Shown piece after piece: positions 42,101 through 53,142 of a stretch of DNA of 64,000 nt. This DNA comes from Balanoglossus misakiensis (Eukaryota; Hemichordata), in the NCBI GenBank assembly GCA_040954595.2, contig CM082586.2, positions 1,178,001 through 1,242,000 on the forward strand, given 5' to 3'. The stretch's first letter is position 1, and every line of letters begins with the position of its first letter. The translations under genes were made by a program, and so were the position numbers. Under the pieces are notes generated by a model. The model was not told where the DNA came from. It saw nothing but the letters and a program-made list of their open reading frames with translations, and searched no databases.

Positions 42101-45100
42101 GATGATGAGCAACATCACAAAATAACACACGCTGAAAAATGCCTGTCTGTTGTCTTTCATTCAAGGTACAATAGTGAATACAAAACAAAATAAAAGTCGG
42201 TCATTAAAGCCCAAAATAGTTCCTGTGGAATTTCAACAAAGGTTAATGATATAAACTGTGTCACCAACTGACCCTCGCAGTACAAAGTACAATTGGGGGT
42301 TACATGCACTTCCAGGGTACCAGTAATGTAGTGCAATTTGTGAAGTTACAGTTATTGACAAATACCTGGTATGTTTTTTTTATAATTTCAGTGACAATCC
42401 AGCGTTATGGAGACCCGAGTATGCTTCCTACATGTTGGAAGGCACACCAGCCAAACCATATGGTGGTCAGATGGCCCATTTCAACATGGTGGAGGCTAGC
42501 ATGAAACAGAGGTGAACATTTCTGTCTTTCTCTACGAGTACATCATCTTAGCACAATCACAGAAAACGGCAGTTCATTTTAGCAGAAAATAATCTAGATA
42601 GCATAAGCAAATATTAATATGGAGATGTCAGTATGAGTGAAAGCAATGTCGATCACAGTCAAGAATAATTAGGAGGCATGATTCAAGGACAATGACTGAA
42701 TACAAAGTTATGCAATATCTCTCTAGACATTATCTATTTACCTTGGGGTGGAAGAGACCCACTTTGGCAAGTTTGAGTCAACACCATATGTCCGCTGGCA
42801 GTGGCCATTGTGTGTTGTAATGTCAAGGGATTCTGTGCAGAGTCATTGTATGCCTATACAGCCATTGTCCTCCACGGCACCAGTTCACTGACACCTACAG
42901 TACAAGTATAAGAAAGCAAGAGAAAATATCCTAAGGCTCTGGTCATTGTCCATGGGACCTGGTATTTTGTGTACAGATGATTAACAGCTGAGGTGATCAG
43001 AGGCATCATTTTTAACCCTTTCACCCCCAGTTGCCTATTTAGACGTCCAACCTTACCATTAAAAGCAATGGGTTTGGACTGAACCAGTGAAAGGGTAACG
43101 ATCAGTTAATGAGATATATTTCTTGTTCACTTGCCAGGAGGGAAGAAGTCATGAAACTGATCACACCCAACGACTCTCCACTCAGTGTGACCAGCTTTCC
43201 ACGGTAACGAATCTTGCTAATGTCTACATAACATCTCAGAATGATCATTATTTCTTGTGATATCAACGTTGTTAAAACATAAAATACGTCATTTTTAAGC
43301 ACTGAAATGTTTTTTATCTATAAGGATTGGCTGTCCCAACTTCACATTTCCTAGCTATCCACCCACCCTGACAGCAGACGGAGCGTCTCAATCTCTCTAC
43401 TTCCCAGACCAGGCTATCAACGGCACACATCCCAGGTTCAAGTTAGTATCATTCTGTACAAGTCATACTCTAACCCTCAATTATGTACCACCTCAATTAG
43501 GAACTGAACTTCATTGAGACAGACATTAACATTGACAACCTAAATGACTCCCTTTTCAGAACACTGACCAGAAATATCAGAGCAAGAAGAGGGGAGAAGA
43601 TAGCCATTAATATTCCTAGTAAGTCAACTGTATTTTGAGATTTTGTGGGTGACCTTACAAACTGCAGCAAAACACTCATAAACATCAAGGAATTTGTTAA
43701 TAAACATCTCCATAATGTATATTCCTCAACTCCCAGTTTATAAAGACAAAAACACGCCGTCACCATTCCTGGAGAACTTCGACGTGGATGTGGAAGGCCA
43801 AGGAGCTAGGGCATCCAAGCCGGATCACATCTACATGGATGCCATGGGTTTCGGAATGGGCAACTCGTGTCTACAGGTGACATTTCAGGCTTGTAACATC
43901 AGGGAAGCAAGGCACCTGTATGACCAACTGGCACCGATGTGTCCTATTTTGGTGAGTAGGGTGATAACCCTCAATGCTGTCACCCCCTTTACCCATATGG
44001 ATCATTCCACACCATCTAAAAAGAAACCACATTATGGTCATGTCTAGAAAAAACATTTTCAAATGAATAAATAGAATTTTCATTAACCTTCAAAGTGCCA
44101 TGTGTGTTCTTCTATGCACATGTACAAACAACTGACATCATCTGATATATTTCAACAGCTGGCGTTGAGTGCAGCTTCCCCACTGTACAGAGGATATGTA
44201 TCCGATATCGACTGCAGATGGAACATCATTGCAGCATCTGTAGATTGTAGAACCAAAGAGGAAAGGGGATTAGAGGTAAGAAACAGACAGAGACAGAGAT
44301 ATTGACAGATAGCCTGATAGACACTGTCAGGCAGACACAGGCACTCACAGTAATACAACTTTCTTTTGTTGTTGTTTTCTTTTTCTTTAGCCTTTGAAAA
44401 ATGACCGCTATGTAATCCCCAAGTCAAGGTATGACTCTATTGACAGTTACATATCAGAGGAGGGCGAGAGGTACAACGATATCAATTTGATCTTAGATGA
44501 AGACATCTGCCAACACCTCATGAACTCAGGTAAAGTGGATGTTAACTAACCCACATGTATTTATTTGTACTGCTATTGCGTGACTTATCCTGCATCTATT
44601 TTGCAGTCTATATGTAGTATTTTATTCCTTTAGTCTGTGGAATCACCCTATATCATTTATATACATATTTATATGCCAGTACCAGTAACAACATTTTATG
44701 GTAGTCTCTGAGAGCGAGAAAACATCAACTTTTAAATTAGACAAGATATGAAAAAATTGTTAATTATAACAAAATAAATTGGCTTCCAGACTTAGAATGC
44801 TTTGAATGATAATTCAATATAGACATGCTGGCACATGTAAAGTAAAAATAAATACAGTAATCCGAACAATTGCCATATTGGGTAGATGAATTAGCAAATA
44901 TTGTTAGAAGCTATAAAGGGAATGAAGAGAAAAATGTGACTGAAATACTAGTGACCTAAAGAGGTGAAGAATCAATTTATATTTTTTTAAACGTTTCTGT
45001 ATTTCTTTCTGCTCTGTTTAATACAGGAATAGATAAATTACTGGCAAGACACATTGCTCACTTATTTATTAGGGATCCAGTTTCACTCTTCAGTGAGAAA

Positions 45101-46692
45101 ATTAATCTCGACGATGAAAACGACACAGACCATTTTGAGGTAAGTTAATGGTATTGCCTAGCTCCTAGATGGCTTTATATGCAAATGGACAGATATAGCT
45201 AAGTTAGTGAAAATTGGTTTCTTTTTGTATCATGCACAGAACATCCAATCAACAAACTGGCAGACGATGAGATTCAAACCACCACCTGCCAATTCACCAA
45301 TAGGGTGGCGAGTTGAATTCAGGCCTACTGAAGTAAGTTTCTGTTTGTCAATCAGATTGTCATTATATCAGTTATCACGACATATGTAAAGGCTACATGT
45401 TTTGGTTGGTAGAATTAGAAAAGTATTGGAATGGGTTAGTGGTAATCTCACAAACATTGCAAGACAGATGTACCATCAAAACTTGTTCCATTTCTTGCAG
45501 GTGCAAATAACCGATTTTGAAAATGCAGCATATGTTGTCTTTGTTGTCCTCCTGACAAGAGTGATCTTGTCCTACAATTTGAATTTTCTCATGCCAATTT
45601 CAAAGGTAAGTCAGGCACATGTTATTCAATTCATCACAATGTAACATCTATTATTAATTTTAGGCTAGTAGAAGGACTGCAATTCCCATTAATACACTGT
45701 GGTGATGTTGATATTAACTGAAGCAATAGCAATGGTATATATAATTATATGATCTCCCCTCTTCTTCTCCATCTCCTTCTGTCTTTCATGTTGCCTCCCC
45801 TCTTCCTGTTACAGGTTGATTATAACATGCAAGAAGCTCATAAAAGGGATGCTGTTGGACAATGCAAGTTTTATTTTAGAAAAGACCTGCGTTCCTGTCG
45901 TAAGTAGATTGCGAAGCATGTTTTCGTTCATTGGAAATATGAATTTGGGTACTCACTTTCACACTGCGACTTGTAACTCGGTCAAAATGGCCACCTACAT
46001 GCATACATGTATATGACTGGTTTCACCTTTTGGTTATCCCATCCCACAGATGCTAACGACCCTCAGTGCAATAAAGCGGACATCCAAGAGGAATGTGCCT
46101 TGATGAGCATCGACACAATCATCAATGGTGGAGACATTGATGGAGTCGAGTTCCCTGGAGTGATTCCTTTAATCAAAGAATATTTACACACGGTGGAGGT
46201 TGACGTGGACACATCCTGTACAATCCTACAGTATCTAGATCTCATCTCCAAGAGAGCTTCAGGTTAGGTTTCAACATTTAACCCTTTCACCACTGTGGTC
46301 CAGTCCAAACCCATTGTTTTCTATGGTAAGGTTGGACCTATCTGTGATCAGTAGAAACTTATGTCATCCCTAAGAAATCAGTGCAAGTGTTGATGGAATG
46401 CTGACATTTTTTGTTTCTCCAATTTATAGGGAAACTAATGACAATGGCAAAATGGATCCGGGAATTTGTCAGGAAGCATCCCGACTACAAGCAAGACTCG
46501 GTCGTATCAGAACAAATCAACTACGATTTACTCCTCGCTTGTGACAAAATCACTAAAGGGGAGCTGCAGGCACCAGAGCTCATCTTCACACCAGTTCCCA
46601 AAACAAGGGAGGATCTTCCTCCCCTCTTCAAGAAACTGGAAGAGAAGTACGCTGCCGAAGGAAAGCAAAGAAACCAGGAGAATGCAACTTAA
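39129..46692 (+). CDS. GCLC: Glutamate-cysteine ligase catalytic subunit
   Basis: Fifteen exons: 39129-39278, 41838-41947, 42392-42511, 43138-43203, 43325-43441, 43560-43618, 43737-43951, 44159-44275, 44391-44529, 45027-45139, 45240-45332, 45501-45605, 45815-45899, 46050-46262, 46430-46692. All junctions are GT-AG and in phase, giving 654 aa (the human protein has 637). The enzyme joins glutamate to cysteine using ATP, the first and limiting step of cytosolic glutathione synthesis, usually with a modifier subunit. The N-terminus [17 protein letters not shown], the core [17 protein letters not shown] and [11 protein letters not shown] are hallmark segments. Two SINE-like small repeats (MITE copies) lie in introns 3 and 14. 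The stop TAA is the TTAA target site of a third copy, so the tail [11 protein letters not shown] may be lineage-specific. Poly-G and poly-C runs lie in intron 1. Confidence 0.97.
43012..43098. mobile_element. TTAA-flanked MITE, copy 1 (GCLC intron 3)
   Basis: TTAA then CCCTTTCACCCCC at the left and GTGAAAGGGTAA at the right; interior ACGTCCAACCTTACC and GGGTTTGGACTGAACC matches the other copies. It ends about 40 bases upstream of exon 4. Confidence 0.75.
46278..46341. mobile_element. TTAA-flanked MITE, copy 2, truncated (GCLC intron 14)
   Basis: TTAA then CCCTTTCACCACTGTGGTC and the interior CCAAACCCATTGTTTT...GGTTGGACC. The right terminal repeat is missing. Confidence 0.7.
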
Positions 46693-46779
46693 ACTTTCAC
46701 CCCCATTTCCCTGTTAGAGGTCCAACTTTAACCTAAAAAATAATGACTTTGGACCAAACCACTGTGGTGAAAGGGTTAA
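46689..46779. mobile_element. TTAA-flanked MITE, copy 3 (at the GCLC stop codon)
   Basis: TTAA at 46689-46692 and 46776-46779 flank an 83-bp body that starts ACTTTCACCCCC and ends GTGGTGAAAGGG. Orientation is opposite to copy 2. The left TTAA contains the GCLC stop TAA. Confidence 0.8.
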
Positions 46780-48183
46780 AGTGACCGATTTACAGAACAG
46801 ACTTGTACCCAGCGCACACAAGAGATGTAAATTTTATACACTAATTCTTTCTATGACATCCAGTCGAAATAAGACACCGTACTTACATTTTGATTGGATT
46901 TGTCTTTTTCTGTGCCATAATCACTAAATGACAAACTTTACAAAAATGAGGGGAATAAGTTGATAGTTCTATTGAATTAAAACAGACAATTTTCATTTGC
47001 CTATTAAATTTATCAAGTACTGTGAAATTGAAGGTATACTGTATACTTTTATGAAATTAAATGTGTACATGTAGTCATAAATCCCAGTGTTACAATAACT
47101 GACAGCACATGTCTCAGATGAAATCACACTTCTACCCTTACGTTCACAAATTGCGAACACTGGTTGTCAGACTTTTGAAATTAATTAATTAATTGAGGTG
47201 TATACGCGTATCCGCGTAGTGATTTTTCATAAGTCAGAAATAAATGGTTGTCTCCTTTCAGAACTAGCTTATAAATGTCTTGTGTATTGAGTTGAGGTAT
47301 GTGTGAGACAGATTGTGGTTGTGTGAATAGAGTTTTCGATGGAATGGATTCTATGTGTGCTAATAAGGAATATCAATCATAATACTATCGTTCCAAATAC
47401 AATGTTGCCAAGGCTAGATAATGCTTGACTTTCAACCAGAAATCTTGCATTTTTGCATTACAGGAAAAAAACTGGATTTTCAAAGGTTCTCGAGAATGGA
47501 TGTCATGTGACCACTGTATCAATAATGATTGGGTGCTGTACACGGTCAGGTTCCCTTACATCTGAGCTTAAAGAAAATATATATTAAACTTTTGGGGTTT
47601 TAGGACTTCGATTATGCATAGGAAAACTACAATTCCTGAATTCCTATTTTGTATGCCGTATCCCTTAACAACTAAAAGAAGGTCCGTAACAGCGCCTCCT
47701 AGTGGCAAAAGTTGCGAACCACACAAGTGCGACGATGGTACACCGTGGGTACTTTTAAAACCTTAGAAAGTTTACACAAACGCCATAAATACTTTTAAGT
47801 TTACATACATAAGGTTTTTATCTAGTCTCAGACGTTCTTTTTCTCGTGTTAACAAACTTGGTTATATTCAAACATCCACAAAAAAGTAGTGCTGCCCACG
47901 TGGGCCAGTCCGAGATAGCTGGTACATGTATATCATAAGTTAGGCCTGCAGCCCTGAACCGTCTACACAGTCATGTAGTCGCTTTGTACTCGACTACACG
48001 ATAGCCGAGACGTGGGGACTGGGAGAGAAACGTGTCCGGCTATAGAAATTCATCTCGCCACTGATATACAGTAGCTATACAGCATGAGAAAACAACAACA
48101 ACAGAAACAGGAAGTAGGGTATAACCTGTTCGCTGAGAAGCATTTCAGTCTAAACGCACACATGTAAACACTTAGTGACTTAC
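46780..48183. other. GCLC 3' flank
   Basis: AT-rich sequence with a possible GCLC poly(A) signal AATAAA near 47240. If the - strand first exon at 48184-48283 is real, its next exon should be here or further left; I found no convincing one. Confidence 0.45.
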
Positions 48184-48283
48184 CGAACATAACTGTATCG
48201 GCTGCTTGATGTGGTTTGAAAGCAGGAACAGATTTCTCTTCGTATTTCACAGTTTTAGGTGTACAAAACCCCAAGTTTACCAT
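48184..48283 (-). CDS. Candidate first coding exon of an unidentified gene
   Basis: ATG at 48283 opens 33 codons (MVNLGFCTPKTVKYEE...ending DTVMF) and then meets a consensus donor TTCG|GTAAGTC in phase 1. A palindromic ETS-type site lies about 35 bases upstream. I do not recognise the peptide and found no following exon, so this is a guess from promoter, start and donor only. Confidence 0.35.
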
Positions 48284-48316
48284 AGATACGGCTGAACGTC
48301 GTCTGGTCCATTACCA

Positions 48317-48333
48317 CACTTCCGCCGGAAGTG
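48317..48333. promoter_or_regulatory. Palindromic double ETS site
   Basis: CACTTCCGCCGGAAGTG is a perfect 17-bp palindrome made of two inverted ETS/GABP-type cores (CCGGAAGTG). Such sites are common in TATA-less housekeeping promoters, often bidirectional ones. It supports a transcription start here. Confidence 0.55.
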
Positions 48334-50277
48334 CCTGTTTGCTGTCTTCCAAAAATCCATGCGCGTTCGGAATGCGTGCTTTGGTTTGGTTTGTAAATTA
48401 AGTCCCATGTATTTGAGGATGTTTTTGACACAGGTTTTAAGAAGTTAATTCTCAAAAGCTGTCCAATATGTGTAAAATTTGGTCAATGTCCACAACAATT
48501 ATAAAATACATGTAACAATATTGATCTCTTTTAGGTAACTTCCCTATTGCCATTGCTTTGAATTTTGGTTTGCGGCGACCCAGGACTGTTCTCCATCAGA
48601 TCTATTTGTCCATTTTTCTTTTGTATTATTATACACATATCTAATACGAGCAGTAGACATGTCCAACAGTATGAGGGTATAGAATATATGCTCCAGTTCT
48701 GATCAGATGGTGTCCAAAAAGTGGCTTTTATCAGAACAAGTAGTTGATGTCAAAACTGAAAACTGAAAACACAACAAACAATTTTAAGATCCAGTAACAA
48801 TTGAAAAATCTTTATTGAAAATCCTTGGCAAGCAAAACAAAACAAAACAATAAAATGACAAGACAGTGCATAATTTACTGTAATAAAAACTAAGAAATGA
48901 CAGAGGACAAAAAAACTGACAAAGTGATTATCACATTTCTGTTTGCGAGCCAAACATAAATGATTATTGTTGAAGTTCTTTGCCAACATCAGCTACTCGT
49001 AGAAAGCTGTTAGAAGTATTGCTTTTTTGGGAAAGTCAATTAATGAGGCAGTGGTTATGCGAAATGGTGCTGTACCAAAAATAAACTTACAGAGTACACA
49101 TTAAAATCAACTTTAGTCAACCTAAATTCCTTGCAGACTGGCCAAGATTACCAACAGTATAAAAAGTATGTTTATGCCATATGGATGGTTTTGTGACAAT
49201 CAATGGTCACATTACTTTCTCTTTGCATGGGATATCAAAATGGCTATCTATGGGCCACTGTCCTGAATTCTCACTACCTTAAATACACTTTTGCTACCTA
49301 GGTGAATGAAAAATCTCATGAGTGTGCCCGGAACTTCAAAATGGTAGAAATCTGCTGGTTTAAACAAAAGGATGTGAATGACATAAATAGAAATTTGGGT
49401 CATACTAAGCCTTTTTTACCGGAAAATTGTTCTTGATTCCCCACATTCCGACTAAAAAGTTTTAGAGAGTCTTAAATGAAGCCCAATTTGTATAGTAACG
49501 ACAAGGAATCTTGGAGAGTCTGCAGAAATTGGGAACCCTTTCATGGCAAAAACACACCAAGCAGAAACCCCCTCCTCTCCATCACCTAAGCTGTCCCTCC
49601 CAAACAAACATCCCCCTCATGAACAAATGGAGCAAACCATTCGCAACGGTCAAGTTTGGTCATCCCAAAATTCTGACGGTCGGGGGTGCGTGGACAGGCT
49701 AAGAGTCATGAGAGGGGGGCTGGTTCACCCACTGGATACAGTTTTGCTTTGTATGAAGTGGGCTACCACCGAAACCTGAAAACAAAGTTCTAACAAGGCA
49801 GGGTTTCCTATGGCAGCTAGCACTGGCCGTGTGTTCAACGACCACTGCTTGCTGCGTTACTCAGATTCACCATAGAAAAATAAAACAACACACACGCTAC
49901 AAAGTCTGTTGCATTTTTTGACTTCATATTACACATCAACTTCAGGAAGAAAAAAAGTTTTGGGCTAAAGTCTCTTGAGTTTTTGTTCATAATGTTGAAA
50001 TTCATGCAGATTTTTTTTTTACTTTGTCCTTTTCTTACAACTCTCTCATGGAAAGTTTCACTACACTGTATAATCTGTATAGTACATGCAAGATATATTT
50101 GGATAAATTGGAATAAAATGACTGTGGAGTCAAGTTTATGATATTTTCTTGGTATCAACTTTGAACTCTGCTTAAGGAATACACAGGGGAATTGGACTAA
50201 AGTGTGACAACGATCATTCCTGCTTATTGTGGCCATAGAAGAGACCATCGAAACCTGTTACATCAACAAGATAGAGT
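48334..50277. other. Noncoding region, possible distal 3'UTR of the RIM gene
   Basis: No gene is seen. An AATAAA on the - strand at 48811-48816 followed by AC-rich/A-rich sequence could be the end of a - strand transcript. Confidence 0.4.
48811..48816 (-). terminator. Possible poly(A) signal on the - strand
   Basis: AATAAA reading leftwards, the last good candidate before the ETS-site promoter. If used by the RIM gene, its 3'UTR would be about 4.3 kb. Confidence 0.25.
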
Positions 50278-50372
50278 TTAAACCCTTTCACCACCATGAT
50301 TTGGTCCAAACCCATTGTTTTATGAGGTAAAGATGGACCTCTATAGAGGGAAATGGGGATGAAAGGGTTTAA
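50278..50372. mobile_element. TTAA-flanked MITE, copy 4
   Basis: TTAA at 50278-50281 and 50369-50372 flank an 87-bp body with terminal repeats ACCCTTTCACC and GATGAAAGGGT and inner inverted GGTCCA/TGGACC. This is the best preserved copy. Confidence 0.8.
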
Positions 50373-53142
50373 GCTATCTTGCTGAAGCTGCCCACATTTA
50401 CAAAGAAGCTGCACAAAATGCTGTATTTTTCCAGAGAAAATTCAAATTGGAGACTGATTTGGAATTTTGATTTGAAATTTCAACTTGCCGAGGCTACCAA
50501 CATAAAAAACATGACCGATGGAAGTGATAAAGAAAGCTGGCCTGGAGAGTATGTAAGGCCAACCCTGTTTGGCTATTTTTTTGTTGTATCCTCAACAGAG
50601 CTTCCGAACAACCAATCATCTTCTGGCTCACTGTTGTGATTAGGCTGTAAGGCTTTCCAAGTTAATACAAGAAAAGATCTGACCTGAACAGCGGTTTAGA
50701 GTTTCTCTAAGTGGTTTGTGTTTTTAATTATCTAGAATCAGGTAATCCTCTTCAAAAACTCTGAGAAGTTTGGGTGAGGATTCATTGTTAAGGCATCGTA
50801 AAACATTTAACTTCGGAAAAGTGAGAATATACACATATCGGAAAAATTTGACTCTTACTACACTGTCATGATGAAAAAAATAACTTTAGTACAAGAAGCA
50901 TATTTGTAATCAAATTCATAAACTTCGGATCTCCTTAACAAAAGGGCAAAGCTACTCACTGTTGACATTATTATGGGTATTTTAGATTCTTTTGATAGGT
51001 TACTTATGTTTTTTATGATCTCTTGCATACAATATTGTCAACAGTGAGCGATTCTATCCATTTAACAACTGACTGACTTAACATTTGTCTGTGGTGGTTT
51101 TGTTCCCCATGGAAAAGAAAAAAAAACACTAAACCAGATCTATCTTCTTTCAAATCACTTGGAAAATATTAACAAATATCTTGTATTGCATCGATTTTTG
51201 GATATAAAATCCATGTTTCTGTTGTATGTGGACACACTCAAGAAAATTCTGAGCTGGAATTTATTGAACTCTGTTATAGTTTTTGTTTGATTTGACTTTT
51301 TCGTTCTGTCCCACATTCATTTCGAGAAATCTGTTTGACAAACTGATAAAATCACACACAACATTTGCCTGACTGTGAAGCAACCAATCATATTAACCAT
51401 GGATGTCATTTAAATATGATTGACAGGCAGACTTCACTTTAAGGGACACTATACTTGTTGGCAGTAATGACTGGTAGCTGCTTTAAAAAATTACGACTTG
51501 ATAAAATCTCCCTCATCTGCAATCTTACACCATGATCCATAAAAAGGCATAAAACTGGCTACAACTATTGCCAAGTAATACACATTTTGTACAACACAAG
51601 AAAGAATGCTACAGTCCTTGAATTTAAAAAAAAAGTGATGCTATTCATTAATTATTCACACATCATTGAATATTCACAAATGTACACCATCTAATTTGCA
51701 TTAATGTATGCATACATTCCATTAGGAACAAATAGTCATAATTATGTATTTGATTGACATAAATAATTATTAATTAGCGTATACTGTCTTTCTGGTAATA
51801 CTTGCTGCTAATAAATTAATATTTACAATATGGAAACATATTACAATTCAGGCTGAAAATGTATTCAGACAACTGTCACATCGAACAGATTCACCCCACG
51901 TAAATGTCAAACAACAGAAGCTAACGTGTAATAAAATAAAAACATTTAAATGTCCTTTTTATGCATATGTACAAAATAACTTACAAACATATTTAAAACA
52001 AACATAAAGCTAAATTTGCATGAATACATAGGTACAGAAAAAACAAAACCTTATGAATCTACTTAATCTACATATTTTCAAAGTGTACCGAGAGATAACC
52101 AATCAAAGCCTGCAGTGATTCTACAAGAGGCACTGTGATTGGTCATCAGACTCAGCTAATGTTGTAAAGCTCAATGCGATTGGATAACAATTATGAAAAT
52201 GACAAATTCATCTTGCACCTTTAGTCTAGTGACTTGAAATTGACACAATAATTACTTTACCTACTTTGCTGCTATATGAACTAACTACTTGGATCTCAAG
52301 TTCAAGATCCTAAATTTTCATCAAATTTTGAGTGGAAAAAGTTAAAAGGAATGTATAATCATAAAAAATTTAAAATGTAAATTGATAAATCATGTAAAGT
52401 GTTAGTTGCCTACTCGCTAAATTCGACCTACACTATTTGTTAGTTCTGTTTCATCTTATATTCTGATGAAATACAAGCTTACTCAAGAAATCACCTACAC
52501 TAGAGGTACCTGGGCTACTTAAGTTAGCAAAGCCCAATAAAGGCACCCAAACTAGCAAGAGTTTGGTCATGGTTCAAGTCTTTGTGAGCTGTCAGCCATA
52601 GTAAGAAATATCATCAACTTAGGGTAGTTATACCCATGACCAATCACAAGCACACATTATTGCAACAGTGTTGTAAACAGTGATTGAAAGTTCAAGAATA
52701 TTCAATTTTTGTTAAGTAGAGTGTAAGTCTAGTATCTGATGTTTATCACAGCACTGTCTTTAATTTCAATCTCCTGAATTTAAACTCCTCCACTTTTGTG
52801 ACACGATTATATTAAAAATGTCCTGCTTTGGAACTGAAGTTGCCTAAGAATGACTTTGTACTTTGATCTTTCCTCATTCTTCATGCTCCGTTTCCATGCA
52901 CCTCAATTTTCAACTCTGAAGGGGACGTCTAAAGAGCAGTGCGACCTGCCCACATCACCCCTCAAATAAAAGCAGAGTCCTCTTGAGACGCTGGTGCCAA
53001 CATAAAGACACCCCTTTCGCTTTCCTTGAAAAACTCCTCTTTTCTGATCAGAAAAACTTGGAATTTTCCGAAGGGGATTCTGTCGCCCTTTTGTAGACAC
53101 AGAAAGACGAATAAATCATCTTCTTCAACGTAAAGTATTCAT
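50373..53142. other. Noncoding region, probable RIM 3'UTR
   Basis: AT-rich DNA directly downstream of the RIM stop on the - strand, probably at least partly its 3'UTR. Short frames look random. No gene is seen. Confidence 0.45.

Noticed and set aside
49511-49779. Pro/His-rich short frames on the + strand
   Set aside because: Two overlapping frames are open, with no splice sites or similarity, in what looks like RIM 3' flank.
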